NCBI GenBank assembly: GCA_019914945.1
Contig: CM034102.1
Span: 6,189,501 to 6,253,500, forward strand
Reading direction: 5' to 3'
Source: Typha latifolia
Taxonomy: Eukaryota > Streptophyta > Magnoliopsida > Poales > Typhaceae
DNA length: 64,000 bases
The notes under the pieces were generated by a model. The model saw nothing but the letters and a program-made list of their open reading frames with translations, made no database searches and was not told the origin of the DNA. The position numbers and the translations under genes are program-made. Positions 21,304-35,240 of this stretch are shown here, one piece after another (positions within the stretch are counted from its first letter, which is position 1; each line of letters opens with the position of its first letter).

Positions 21304-23840
21304 TCAGCTTCTTCTCCCCTTCTTTCTGCAATAGTGCGATGCTCGACCCAGCACTATAGCAGGCCAGTGCTGCGCTGAGCATAACACTGGCGGCAACTCT
21401 TTTATGTTATTTTATTTCATTTTTATTTATTTATTTAGTTAGGTATTATTTTCTTAATTAATGCAGATAAATTATTTAGACATTAATTATTTTAATATTA
21501 GTATATTTTCTTCAATATGATTATTATTAATTATAATTAGTATAATTAATGATTAATTAGGTTATAAACTATTACACATAAATATAGGTAATACTTATAT
21601 TTATTTATTTATTTATTAGATTAATAGATTGATTTGTAAATTATATTATTAGATTTATATACTAATATTCTTATGATATACATTTTAAGTAACTCTAATA
21701 ATGTATTATATATTATTATTATTTTGTAACAAATAAAATACTAGGTTTATTAATTAATTAGTCCCTAATTAATCAAGATAGAATGAGAAACACAATTTAA
21801 TTATAGTCAGTTTTTTTAATCTATATATATATATTTTTATAATTATAAATCTAACTAGTTATAAAGATAAGTAGAAATTCTAAAACCTAATAAATCATTA
21901 TATTTTACACGAATAAATTTTAATTAGATAAACGGCTAATTTCATGTTACCTAAATATTTTCAGATCCCAAACCCCTTATGTGAGACCCCCATGGATCCG
22001 GTTAGCGATGTGTTAATCCTCGGTTGACGGACATGAGGGATATGTGTTTTGTATCTTTTGATCAGATGTGAGTAGTCTTATACCCTAGACGCTTTTCTCA
22101 AATTACGTTATATTATATATTATGTTTACATATAATTCACTTCTTTCCAAAAACCAATATTTTTTTCACTTTTTCACATCATATCATAAATAATAAAACA
22201 TATTTTGATCTTTAGCATGATTATATGACTTTATCTAGAGATGATTACAATCGAGCATATTTTATCATGCATGTAATTAGGCTGATCTTGGATATGAGTA
22301 TAATGATGATAAATAGATATGATTAAAGATGATTATACTGTTATAATTTTATGTCCAGTTGATCTATAGCATGAGTATGCTTGTGATAGATTAGCATGGG
22401 TATGCATGTGTTGACTACATGGTTGGAGACTATATTACATTGTTTTTCTGTTGATTCCTATTCCATCTAAATTTCTGTTATGCATTGACTTGTTATTATA
22501 CTGGATATATATGCATATGATCTATCATTTAGAAGGAAAGTATGAAATATGATTTATAGGATAGTTGATAAAAAATATGAGAATACTTGAGTGAGCGCGA
22601 GAGTTAGGACGCGCTTGGCGGATGATTGATCGCTCGACATAGTCGCAATCCTATGGCCTTACGTCTGAGGTCATTAGTTTGTGTGTGCAGTAGACATTCA
22701 GACACATGTCGTTCACTAAGGTATATGTGGCGAGTTATCCTCACGAGGTTTTTATCAGCTAGAAGGGTGCCCAGTCTGGATAGATATTGATACCCTTAGC
22801 AGATGACAGGGTATGATTATATTTGAGATACTCCTTGCGGATGGCAGAGTATGCTCTAAGCCTTCGGGCATGATATTGAGACCAGGTACCGAGTGTTGAC
22901 TGTGTAGAGTGGTCTAGTATGATGATGACATACAGAGATGTCATTGATGACTGAGATGTTGAGAAATGCATATGATTTTATTATATCTTATTATCTGATT
23001 ATCAAGTGGTCAATATACATCATATCTGGTTGCATTTAATATCATGGCATGGTCTTGGTCGGCATGCATCATGTGACATATTTGAGAGAGAGTTATGATG
23101 ATAGTATGATATGGAGATTTATTTATTCATTATGGAGGATTATATACTTTTATCAGTTATGACATATTATCTACTTTTAATTTATATATTATTGATGACA
23201 CATTCATATACTCATTCATGACATGATGCTCTGATTTATATTATCTAGTATATATGATTTACTCTCTATTTGATATCACTGATTTGGGGTAATGTCTATT
23301 CAGTGAGCTTTTTTCTCATGACTTTCTTTATTTCTTTTCTAATCCTTCGTATATTATAATACGTGATAGCGACTTGAGAAATCCTGCGGAGATATTTTAG
23401 AGCAAAGATGAGGTGAGCTATATACGTGAGATGGTATAGAAGATAGTTTATTTAGATATTAAGTTGTACCATTATTTGATATTTGTACTATATTGTATAG
23501 ATGATGATTTGTATAATACATATCATATTATAGTGTATTCATGTATTAGTGATTTTAGTTGTATCTTAATGGTTTATCGTAGCTTGTCTGAGCCCTGCCA
23601 GATTATGTAGCGGATTTGGACATTCATATGTTAACAAGTTTATTTGGTTGATAGTATAAATTATTTAGTGATGAATTATGTGAGCATGGATATGTTAGCA
23701 GGTTTTATTTGATAATGTTATGATTATATGGGCAGAAGAGTGTATCTGTGCGTGACGAGCCCCACCCGAGCGTCGCGCGTACCGTATGGGCTCATGGGTG
23801 TGCATGTGTCCGTAATGGGCGGGGCCGTTACAATTAGGTA

Positions 23841-25095
23841 CTATCGAGACAAATGAGTCATATCACTCAAGATATTACACTATCATATAAGCCGAATATC
23901 AACGCAATAATCAACAAACATAATCATGAATATCATCATCATAGAATAATTATATACTACATTGTAAACATACTATGTCAATCAGGTGTACTCAACTAGA
24001 TTATTCTACCATACCATAAACAGGCTTCTTATTTATGTAGTTGTGTCACAATATTTTATAATTAATTATAGTAAGCGGGATAATCCACTTATTTAGAATC
24101 ATTAATTTTTCCTAATATCGAGCAGGCTCTACTCTAAACCCAATCTGATCTGTGCTGGTCTCAGGAAGATCTATGGTAATAATTGTGTTATCGATAATCT
24201 TATAAATTATAATGAAAGTAAACAACCCAAGCAGAAACAAAAGTGGGTAGTCCATAGCCAAAACCACCTGGGTCTAAGCCTAAGCCAAGAGCCCAGCCCT
24301 CTTGAAGGGCTTAAATTACAGGACCTAGCCTAGCTAGGGGATGGGCCAGTCCAGTTCGATGGGTTTGGGCCAGTCTAGCCTGTCTAGGCTTAGGTCAGCC
24401 CAGCCCAACTTGCAAGAGATACTAGTCTAGCATATGCCCGACTGCACACCTTTCCCATTCTTGCTCCACTTGTGTACCATGGACACCAACAAGAGGGGAG
24501 GATGAAACTTTGGCAATTGCTAGTCACTAGCCCGACCAAACACGCTTAAAGGACAAGGGAGCACCGAGAAGGATAGTCAGGCAACAAAGGGGATTCGACA
24601 AGCATAAGGTGGCAACTAACAAGGGTGAGGAAGAGGGGGAGAAGTGGAGGTGGCTTAGAAACTGGGAAAGAGAGATTACGACATTGGGAGAAAATGACAC
24701 TATCGCAGTTGAGCTAATTTGGGCCTCACTGATGATGGGGTAAGAGTCCAAGATTGTCAACTGAAGCTCGTCGATCAATGAAATCAATCACTCACGCTCG
24801 ACAATGGCGCAAGCTCAAAACTACATGTAATAACCAACCTAACTAAATTAAAAAGAGGAGAGAGGTCTTACCAAGGTTTGCTACCAAAAGATCATCATTG
24901 GATTCTACCTATGATGGTGGTGGCAATAAGGGAGAGAGAGCTTGGGAGGATGAGAGGGAGTGGCGGTAGTGAGAAAACGAGAGAGATTGGAGGGAGGAGT
25001 TAAATAGGAGAAGGAAAGCGCTAGACTGAGGTCGAGAGCCCTTCACATGTGACCCTGGCTCACCCCTGGCCATGTGTGAATGAAGCTCATCACTT
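23841..25095. other. Repeat-derived DNA between the two LTR copies
   Basis: No gene is seen. About 24240-24420 is rich in gggcc/agccc words (for example gatgggccagtcc, cagcccagccc), similar in style to 58.6-58.8 kb. A TGTAATAACC word, identical to the start of copy A, occurs at about 24826. This suggests another LTR end here, though no second boundary was found. Confidence 0.4.
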
Positions 25096-25097
25096 AC

Positions 25098-27800
25098 ACT
25101 ATAACAACCAAATCCTTAAAATATATGATTTTGGGCATGATGTAGGTAGAACACGCGGGGCGGTGCCACACACCCCCTACTGCCACCAACTAGCAGCCAC
25201 CCAGTGGTGGGCCCCACCGCACTGCCGACCTCCTCCCTACTGCCTCTCTTTCCTATCTAACTCTCTCCCTCCTAATGTCGTGCTACTATCTCCAGTGAGC
25301 CTCCTCCCTCATCTCTTTCTTCTCTCTTTTTTTTTTCTCTCTCTCTCTCTCTTTCTCTCTCTCATGGGCTCTAGTTTGTCGAAACTGAGCAACTGGCGAG
25401 AGGTTGTCCAACAATAGTTGAGCCCCTCTCTCTCCCTTCCCTTATCTTTCTTCTTCTCTTCTTCTTCGTTTTTCCTTTTTTCCTTTCTTTCTTTTTCTCT
25501 TAGTTCTATATTTCTACTAATTGTAGTGGTGGGCAAATCCCAGCACTAGACAATGCGGGGCTCGGCCCAGCACTGTAACAAATAGATTTTCTTTCCTTTC
25601 CTTTTAATTGTTTATTTTATTAATGTAAATTAGATTTATTTATATTTATTTTAAATAATATGCACTCACTAACATAGTTATTAGCAAAGTATGATAAACA
25701 TAATAATTAATTAATAGTAATAATTATACATATATAGTTTATAATAGATTAAAACGTATAACTTTATTAATAATAATCAAATTCATATATATATATATAT
25801 ATATAAGGAAATACTATGCTTTGATTTTTATTTTTATATGATCGAATAATGACTATTTTACATATTATTAATGATTAGTTAAACGAGAGTAAGCATCACC
25901 ATATAATTATTAATTTGATTTTTGTTTATATTTATATTTTATTTATAAATTATATATATAACCATTGTATGTTTTATATAAAGAGAGATTAATTATTATA
26001 TGTTTACTCTATAATTAGCAAATCAGGATTCTTAAATAAATATAGTTTATAATAATAGCATATTAAAATTATCATAATTAAATATATCATATGAATCTAG
26101 TTAATTAGAAACCTAAAAAGTCATCATATATGTTATACAAATGAGTTTCAATTGAACAAAAGACTAACTTTGAATTATTAAATAATTTAAGATTTCGAAC
26201 ACTTTATTTGAGATCTCATTGACCTTGCTATTAATGAGTTGACGTTTGATTGACGGACATAAGGATGCGCATTTTGTGTATTTTAATCGGACTGTAAGTA
26301 GTTTTACCCTCTAGACAGCTTTCCTATATTAGAATATATTATGCATTTATATATATGTATTCTACTTTAGCTTCTAGGAAGATTATATGATTCTATATAT
26401 AGATGATTACATGATGAGCATATCTTTATTATTTATTTGTTAGATTGATTTTGGAAATAAGTATGAGATGATATATAAAAATAATGAAAGATGAATACAA
26501 TATCTATATTTTATGTTGGGTTGATCTTTTGCATAAGTAGACATGTGATCGATATATGCATTGAGACTACATTGCATTATATTTCCTTGACTTTTTTATC
26601 ACCTAACTTTATGAGATGCATGATTTGTTATAGTACTAGATAAATACATATAATCTATTATTTAGGAAGAAATTATGAAATCTCATTAATAGGATAATTG
26701 ACAGAAAATATGAGGATACTCGAGTGGGCGCGAGAGTTAAGGCGTACCCAGAGATTTATATATTGATCGTTAGAGATGCAATATTGTGGCTTACGTCTGA
26801 GACTAGTAGTTTGTGTGCGTAGTAGACATTTTGAACACATCATTCACCATGGTACATGACACGACTTATCATCATGTGATTTCTATCAACTAGATGAGTA
26901 TCTAGTCTGAATGCATGTCGATACACTTAGTACGAGGAGGGTATGATTATGACTACGATACCCTTAATAAATGATATGATATGCTTTAAGCTTTCGGCTA
27001 GGATGATAAGACTGGATACTAGGTGTTGACAGTGCACGACAGTCTAGTATTATAATTTTATTCAGAGTTGACAATATTAATGATTGAGTTGTTAAAAAAT
27101 ATATTGATTCTTTTATATGTTGACATATATAATTATTGAGTAGTCGTCATGCACATTTGTGGTTGCATTTAAAATTGTCATAGTAAGATCATAATCGGCA
27201 TGCATCATATGTCTATATATTTGAGAAAGTTATATTATCGTTGTATCACTAGAGATATATATATGTCATTGAGGATATATGTACATGTATATAATCATTT
27301 ATGACATAAGACTTATAATATTTTGAGAATATATTTACATACTCATTTATAACATGATGCTATTTTCAGATTCATATTATTCAGTACATGATTTATTTTC
27401 TATTTAGCATTACTGATTAGGAATAATGTCTATTTACTAAGTCTTTAGCTCATAACTCTTTATTTTATTCCCAAGATATGTGGTACCTGATAGTGATTTG
27501 AGATATCGAGAAAAGATATTTAGAGCAAAAATAAGGTGAGCTAGACGGGAGATATTATAGAAGATATATTGTATAGAAGTTGAGGTGTGACAGTGTTATA
27601 TATATTTGTATTATATTAGATGATGTTTTATATAATACATGTTGGATTATATTTGACTCGTGTATTAGTTGTAACTTAATAGTTTGTCATGGCCTATATG
27701 AGTCCTGCTAGATTATATAATAGTCTAGTATAATTATTACAGATTTAAATTTTCAGATGCTAATATGTGTATTTGGATTATAACATAATTTACCTCCGGA
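25098..27800 (+). mobile_element. Diverged second LTR copy (copy B)
   Basis: It can be followed alongside copy A over nearly its whole length. Shared parts are the start (tataacaacc versus TGTAATAACC), the CT/TTC-rich part, a block with ttgacggacat, a block with gcgcgagagtta and ttacgtctgag, the gtagacattt block, and the statement-like end near tagttt..gtcatggcc. It is more mutated and AT-rich than copy A, so older. The right end is eroded or truncated near 27800. It has no coding capacity. Confidence 0.6.
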
Positions 27801-29700
27801 ACATATTATCTTAAGTACAAATTTTATCTTCATGCAGCGACCTCGTCCGGCCTATCATGTGCAGCCGCACTTGCTGATTTCGTACTTAAACTATAAAATT
27901 TTAATTATACATAATTTTAAAAAGAATATTCCAAAAATAATAATCTGATGTTAAATTTTTTTGAAATTAATTGGATAAAATTTGTGACATCATTATTTAG
28001 AATTTTTGTATTCAAAATTTTTTTAGATTTGAAATCTATTTACAGCGGAATGAAGAATTCATAATTTAACTACGAAATTCATAGGTTAAGTATAAAATTT
28101 TAACAGAAATTCATAGGGTTTTTTAATCAATACTGTACTTAAAGAACAATTAAGGAGACTTATATAGAAAAAAAGAGAAAAAAAATTAAGATATAGAAAA
28201 AATTTAGCAGCAAAAAGAAGAAAAAGAAACAACAACAAAGAAGAAGAAGAATATAATTATAAGAAGAAGAAAAAGAATGTACCAATTATTTCTCTCTTAT
28301 AATGTCCCATTAATATTTAATGAGCACTAAATAATAGAAGAGCAAAATTGAAAAAAACAAAATAAAAAAAGCTTCATCTACAATGGAAACCGAAAACATT
28401 CCTGACTCATAAAAAACGCAAACTAAGTGACTTTTTTGTGCAAACAATTTGTGTAAATATAACTGCAAACTGTATAAAATAACTATGTAATAATTGTGAA
28501 TTATATAAATTTAGGTGCAAATTGTATAAATCTAACTACGAATTGTGTAAATATAATTGCAAACTGTGTATAAATAAATATTAGCAATAATGGAAGAATG
28601 AATTGCTTAAAACTAACTGCAAATTACATAAATTTAAGTGCGAATTGTGTAAACATAATTGCGAACTATGTAAATATAATTGCAAACTGTATAAAATAAT
28701 TATGAATTATACTCCGGAAAAAAGAGGATGAGTGAGAGAAATACTACCATATTTAAACTTTTGAAAACTCATTTCCTTGCTACTAATATCTAGTGTGCTT
28801 TTATTTTTAATATAATGCCTAAATATTTGCTAAATATAATAGGAATAAGATCAGAATGAATACTTTTAAAAGTAGAGACAAGTAAATTCCAGGAACTCGA
28901 CTGTTGATCCATATCTACTTCTTTTTTCTTTCAGAATGATATTTTAATCCTTCCCAATTTAGAGAAGTTTCATTTTATAAATTAGGATTTAAATTCTAGT
29001 CTATATATTAAGGTAGGGCAATAGTAATGTAACGAAGAAAAAAAAAATTAGGAGAGTGGATTTTGGAGTTATATAAAATATTTTAGATGCACAACTTTAG
29101 GGAGAAATGTATATATCACAATGCATACAGTGCATTTTTCTCGTATAAGAGTGGAAGAAGATGATATGAGAAACTAAAGAAGAAATAGAAAAATAGTGCC
29201 GTAATACTTTTCTCTCTTTAGCATCTAGTGAGGCACAAAATAGCTGATAGATAAATTTGAAAAAAAATAAAAAAATAAAACCAGACTTGTGGGGGAAAAT
29301 TGAAAGGAAATGGTTTAATAAGAAATATAAATTCGAAGTTGAGATTAAATAATATTAAATAAAATTAATTGTAAGTACCGGTGTACCGATCACATTTTTA
29401 AATTGAAGGGTAAATTAGTCATATTTTATTTCTCTAATAGCTATCCATTTTTTTTTATAAAAAATAAAAATAATAATAAATTAGTAGAAGTTAATACTCC
29501 TATTATTAAGAAAACAGTTATAAAGATAAGTAATAAAAAAATACTTAGATTCTAATTTTTTTTTAATTGATTAATCTAGTCCTACATGTAAAATATCTTA
29601 TATACGCTTTAATTTATCATCAGATGAAAATTATTTTTAATAACTAATTAATTAGTATCGAATCATTCCTCAAATTAAAAAGGGTTGTGACAAAAACTAT
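27801..29700. other. AT-rich repeat-like DNA, no gene
   Basis: No open frame of interest. The main structure is the 21-base degenerate tandem array at 28438-28710. The rest is homopolymer- and GAA-rich DNA. Confidence 0.5.
28438..28710 (+). repeat. 21-base degenerate tandem repeat
   Basis: The unit is approximately tgcaaactgtgtaaatataa. About ten diverged copies occur, for example tgcaaattgtataaatctaa, tacgaattgtgtaaatataa, tgcgaattgtgtaaacataa and tgcgaactatgtaaatataa. Some copies are separated by unrelated short inserts. Confidence 0.75.
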
Positions 29701-29734
29701 AACCACCTGTGTTGTTACGCAAATCGCCCATCCT

Positions 29735-30000
29735 AATTTGTGAGCTCTTTCCCTCTCAGACTCCGTCTCTTCCTCAACCTCTCACTCGAACTCTTCCTCA
29801 GATTTCTCCTCGTTCTTCCCGAATCCGTTCGGAACACTGACATTGTTTAGACCAAAATTAGCCCCAATTATTTCTTAACAAACTGTTTGAAAGATTCCTG
29901 GTTCATGCGATGGTATCCTGCAATCGCCTCAAGGTGCTCCTGATCCAACTCCTGTCGCTATCTCCCAATCCTAGTTCTAGTATTTAGAGTTAATCTGGTA
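29735..30000 (+). other. Possible first exon of an unrecognised transcript
   Basis: A sharp rise in GC with pyrimidine-rich, UTR-like sequence (ctcttcctcaacctctcac...) in otherwise AT-rich DNA. It is followed by an ATG at 29909 that opens only a short frame (MVSCNRLKVLL...). It resembles the leader of a plant gene with long introns. No domain is visible, and no continuation could be proved. Confidence 0.25.
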
Positions 30001-32685
30001 GATTCTTTCTCAAATTTCTCGATTTCTTCTTTATCTAGTTGGTATTCGTTAATTGGGAACTGGATGTGGGTTCTGTGAATTGATTGGACGCGTTCTGTTG
30101 CTCACACTGCGATGGAACCTTCTTGTTTTAAATTAGCTTATTTTAGGTTATTAAATTGGGAGTAACGCTAAGCATGAAATTATGGCGTTAAGTCTGGTAA
30201 TATTCACTAAAGTTAGCATGGCCTTACGGGTGGAATCACCCATTATGAATTTATGATATTAGTAGCTTAGAAATTTTGAGATCATAATTGTATTAATAAA
30301 ACCTTTTGGTTTCATTTAACCAGGCTTTATTTCTTTTCTCACATTATATCTGGCTGGAGGGATCACTTCGCTGGAGCAATTAATCTGCTTGGTATAACCT
30401 TGTGAACTCTTTTCATACTGCATTTACAAGTTTTGCTGTCTAGTCTATTTGTTGGACATCATGACTCAGGAAGTTTTCGCATTCTAAGAAGCATTCCATT
30501 ATTAGATCTTTTAGAAAGGGGAAAAGAGATTTGTATGAATTACACACCAACCGGTGATTTTAAAACTTTTTTTTTTCACATCAGAACTTGAGTGATGATC
30601 AAAATTCCGGAGCCAATCCGCAAACATTGTTGACATCACCAAAAACATGTGAAACTTAACAATTCAGAACAGCCCGTAAATGAGAATCACCATTTGATAA
30701 AGATGATTGAATGTACAAGAATTTCCAATGTGTTCCTTCTTCTGCTGATTCATATTACCTAATATTAAAAATAATTTGTTATCTCGTTGCCTTAAAGCTC
30801 CTGTTTCCATCCTGAGAAAGCTTCACACTTCTAAGTTGTGGTATGTAGGCTAATCTAATAGACCAATAGAGATCCTTCGTTCTTTGTATGCAATTCAAGA
30901 TAACGTTGTAAGGTGTTGTATACTTTATAAATATTTTAAGGGTGCTACCGTAAACTGAGTAAAGGATAGCCTATGGTTCTCAGTGTATCTCAGGTCCTTT
31001 GAACCCCAAGAGCTGCAGTCCAAGGATAGGAGGACAAACTCATCTTCCAAAGAGATAATCTTTGAAAAGCCCTATAATTTAACTATTCTAATTTTGGAAC
31101 TTGAAGAAAGGAGTCCCTCTGAGAAATGGAGGAGAATTGCATTCTGCATAAACCTTGGAAAATTTAATATGCGATTCATCATTTCAAAGATATCAAAAGA
31201 AGAAAACAAATTGTTTTGTCCTACACAGTTCAAAATTAATAATGATAATTCTGATATAGTTACTAAAAGATTCCCAATTCCACCTCAATAAAGATTGATA
31301 GATTGCTACAAGAAATTTGGCAGCAACTAGCAGTAAAGTGTCCTTAAATAATCTCCTCTTGCAGAAGAATACAAATTTACACTAATAATTATATTCTGGA
31401 ATTAATGGATAGTTTCATAGGGAAACATGAGGAACCTATTCTGAATATCTTCCATTACTTAATTTCATTTGGTGTTGCACCAATTGTTCCACACACCAAA
31501 ATCACTTAGCATTTAGCATGTTCCCTATATAACCAAAAAATGAACAGAAAGAATTCAATTTAATTATAATATTGTTTGATGCTGAGTTAATATTAATTAG
31601 ACACTTTTCAAGAAAAATTTATTCAAGACAAAAGCTGTAGCCTCATTGAGTTCTAACTGATTCATTATGAAGACTTAAAATACTTCAAAAATTAATGCTC
31701 CTTGTGTGGCAGAGGCTTCTTTAATATGAAATATGCTATCTACAGGTATTATTATTGTTACTATTATTCAATGATTTGGAACTTCTGATATAAAATGGAG
31801 AACTTTTCAATATGGTAAATTTATTTGACTCTTGAGTCTTCTTAACATAGGAAGCCTCACCTCATAATATTAATCACTTCAAATAGCTTAACATAGGATC
31901 TTTCATATGATGGTATGGTTATTCTGTGTTATCATTTGGCAGAACACAGTCTTGGTGAAAGTTGTTAGAGGATGAGCCATAATATGAACATTTTGGTCTT
32001 ATTTATGTTGTTAGATTTGTGAGGTATTGTCTTGAAAGATCAGTATTTCTAGTCTATGCTCTCTTGGGATTTCTTGAAGCATTGTAACAAGAGTCATTAT
32101 TCTGTTGCCGTAGAGAGAAGTTTTAAGTATCAATTACAGGGAATTTTCACAGAATTATTTAGCCTCTGAATCTGTGTGCACTCAGAAATTTCCTTTCTTA
32201 CAAATTATGGTGTATCAAAAACATTTTATTTAAAGAGTACAATTGGTTGGCTGAGATTCATTTATCTCATGGTCTGCTTAATATTATGAGCCTTACAAAT
32301 GGTAGACATGATTGCATCACTTCCCTAAAAGTCCTGGTTTAGTGAAAATATTTTCAAATTCATATGAATATAGGGGTTATGGTAGAAGTATCCTAGGTGC
32401 CGAACAAGATTTAAAAAAAATAGTCTATTGACAAGTTTATAAATGCTTTGCTTTTTCCAGAGGGGCTAGTGCCCATTAGTTCCACGATAAGGAATTCACT
32501 AACAGTTGATCTAGGGAGCATTATTTGACACTAATAGTAACAAATAAAAATAATGTTGTTTAATTTTGAAGGAATGGATAAGAGGTGAGAATAGTTGTTT
32601 TTTATGCTAAATGACTCGTTCTATGAGATGTGTTATTTATAACAATTTGATAATATTAGAAATAAATTTAAAGATCAGAACATAT

Positions 32686-32783
32686 AAGGGGTCATATCAC
32701 ATCTGTAAGTCATCATACTACTATTATTTGTATTAAGGGGTTATATCACATCTGTAAGTCATAATACTACTATTATTTGTATT
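32686..32783 (+). repeat. 49-base tandem duplication
   Basis: Two adjacent 49-base copies (32686-32734 and 32735-32783) start aaggggt(c/t)atatcacatc and differ at only two positions, so the duplication is recent. Confidence 0.9.
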
Positions 32784-33219
32784 AATGTTTGGAAACTAAT
32801 AGTTGATATCAATAATATATTTATTCCCAACAGAAATTTATTAACATATTAATTCTCACTATTAGTGTCAGATGCTTGGTTTTTCAGAAAGAGGGACATC
32901 TAGCTTAGTAGCATGCAGTTGCTAGGGGTGTGATCGAATTGTACTGGGACAAATAGGTAGTGTAATTAAGTCCAAATTTGTTAATTTTATGAATTCATAT
33001 TCTGATTCAGATCAGAAGTAACTAAAAGATAGATCAATTTCAAATTGAGATTGTGTTTCAAACTTGAATTGAATTGGATATTGAACCAATTTTTTTTGGA
33101 AGCAAAATTACTGAAGATATTTATCCTGCAATTTACCTTTTGTAACAATTGAAAAGAAAAATTGAGAGAGAAGAGGACGCACATGCACTGCACGTGCAAC
33201 CCCCCTCCTTCTCAGTCAT

Positions 33220-34180
33220 GCAATGGGGGTGACTGTGGGATTTTTGGCCACTCCGAATCAAAATCTGATTAAGGATTAGGATTAAAAACCTAACCTATAA
33301 ATTAAAAACTCTAATTCTATCTTATTAACCCACCTTAGTCCTCCCTTCTTCCCTATCTTCTTCTTTTTTTCTTACTATCGAAGTCGTCGCCGTGGAATCA
33401 GACTGCTGGAGTGCCGCTAAAGTAATCGGAGACCACCACGTGACTCTTTGATAAGCTCTCTCCTATCCCTCAAAATTAATTTAAGTTTAATAGGTTAAAA
33501 TAGAAATACCTAAATTAGAGGATCGCGGCTTCGTCGGCTAATCGGGTTGACCGACGACCTCAGGTTGCTAGCGCTTGTGCACAGGAGCTCCACATCGATG
33601 GCCTCGTGCCATGGTTGCCTTTAGGGAGAGCTCTCGTAGCTCGTATCGCCACCGGCCAAGGAATTAGGCCGTTGGTTGTCGCCGGTGGCTTCTCCTCCAC
33701 CTCGTGGAACTGGTGTGGTCGAGAGAAGGGCTTTGGCGAGGTCGGCAGACTGTCTTCTTTCTCCCTCATCTCCCTCATCTATTTTAACACTATAAAATTT
33801 TAAAATTATTTAATTTTCGAGCTCACTGAGCTATAGTTGTTAGCTCATGGATTTTTCTTTTCTAACATTTTAGGTAATGATCAGCGTCGCGACAGAGCGA
33901 AATGTACCAAGGCCCTACCTCTACTTAGGACCTACCTATTTACCTTTTCGTTCTTTGGTCTTATGTTTTAGACTATTTATTAATTCCATTCGTTTAGAGA
34001 CACATTAATCATGACATTGTTTATTTTCATTGCGATTAGTTTAAATCAAATAAAGCAAATTCTCTTCTTTTATTTATTCTTGCCATTGTATACTTAGGAA
34101 GTATTAGTAAGGCTTCGTGTATCTCAAGTTTATTGAGGTACATGGCTAGTCATAATTTTGATTTCGGGTCTTGACACCTT
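33220..34180. other. GC-richer segment, possible retroelement leader
   Basis: A GC-richer stretch with a cytosine-thymine-rich run (33335-33375) and overlapping open frames on both strands (33560-33800) that have no domain. It may be an old LTR or leader; no boundaries were found. Confidence 0.25.
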
Positions 34181-34249
34181 TGACCAGGGACTAATAGAGG
34201 AATAGTTGGGGTATACCATTAGTTCCACTTTTTTTTGGTGGAGGAAGTA

Positions 34250-35240
34250 TGTTGGAATAGTGGAATAGAGGCCACCATTTTCTTTCCAAAATACAAATTT
34301 TGCTTATTTGCTATTCCCACATATAAGGATGTTTGTAATTGACAATGTGTGTGTTCAAAATAAAGTTAATCATGTAAAGATGTCTAGAATCTTTTCTCTG
34401 AGCAATAGCACAAGTTGGATGAACTTTTGTGAACCAACTCAAAGTGGAAGTCTAAATTTCTGGCTAGGGTTTGAACCCACTCAAGAAGGTTCAATGCTGC
34501 CATGTTCTGCAACAAATTGAGATGTTCCACAAAAGTGCAGAAATCAGGTTAGAACCTTTGTGAGAACGGATTTGACAGAGCTCAGAGTGTTGAATTCAGG
34601 TTCAAACCTCTGTGAAAAGTATTTGACAGAACTCATAATGCATAACTAGGGTTAGAACCTTTTTGAAAATATTTTTCTTAGGAAGTTTCTTTCCGATCAA
34701 GCATTCAAACATACTCAAGGGGTGCTTTGGGTGATGTGAACTTTTTCCTGAGGCTGATTTACCATACTTTTGAGGGTAATTTTGATATTTCTTCACGGAG
34801 GTATTTAAAGGGCTTTTGACCTAAACTTAGGTCATCTCTTCGACAACATTGATTGAGGCTTTGGAGATCATCAATGTGGTGAGACTTCGTGGCAGAACAA
34901 AGACATTTACAGTGATGCGGACATCACTGATAGGTAGCGATGGCGTGTGTACCAGCGCAGGAGGCGCCGATAGTTGATGATCCCTCCTATAGGGATTTGG
35001 TTCTGATTTTTATTTATTTATGGTGTCTTTTGTTTATTTCCTATGTAGGGTGTTTTTTGCTTAATTCCATTGTAGGTCTATATATAGACCCGTTATATTT
35101 CCTTTGGACTTAATAAAAGTTTATGTGATTTGTTCTCTCGAGGATTTTGGTGTGAAACCTTTTCTTAGGGTGGAGGTGTGAAACCCCATTCCTTCCCTTC
35201 TTATTTCTCTACTTCATTTTCCTCCACCACGTTTTGCATC
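34250..35240 (+). mobile_element. LTR-like segment
   Basis: It opens TGTTGGAATAGTGG and may close near CCACGTTTTGCA. Near 35080-35150 it has the layout of an LTR promoter and end: ctatatatagacc, then aataaaagtttatgtg (polyadenylation-like), then ttctctcgagg. No target duplication or primer site was found, so it is a probable solo LTR or an LTR fragment. Confidence 0.4.

Larger units (their letters stand above)
20601..23832 (+). mobile_element. 3.2-kb solo LTR, Ty3/gypsy-like (copy A)
   Basis: It begins TGTAATAACC at 20601 and ends GGCCGTTACA at 23832, so it has TG..CA ends and short terminal inverted words (TGTAA../..TTACA). The 8-base word ATTAGGTA lies on both sides (20592-20599, with one extra A before TG, and 23833-23840). 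There is no open frame of note and no primer site or gag next to it, so a solo LTR is the best reading. Inside are an AAT run, a 26-base perfect palindrome, CT and TTC tracts. LTRs starting TGTAAT and ending near GTTACA are common among plant chromoviruses; the family is inference. Copy B at 25.1-27.8 kb is homologous. Confidence 0.6.

Noticed and set aside
20706..21378. 221-codon leucine/serine-rich frame
   Set aside because: It is a translation of CT and TTC microsatellites inside an LTR; not a protein gene.
23081..23832. Possible tRNA or small-RNA gene in the GC-rich end of LTR copy A
   Set aside because: No cloverleaf, A/B boxes or hairpin of miRNA form could be drawn; it is better read as the LTR end.
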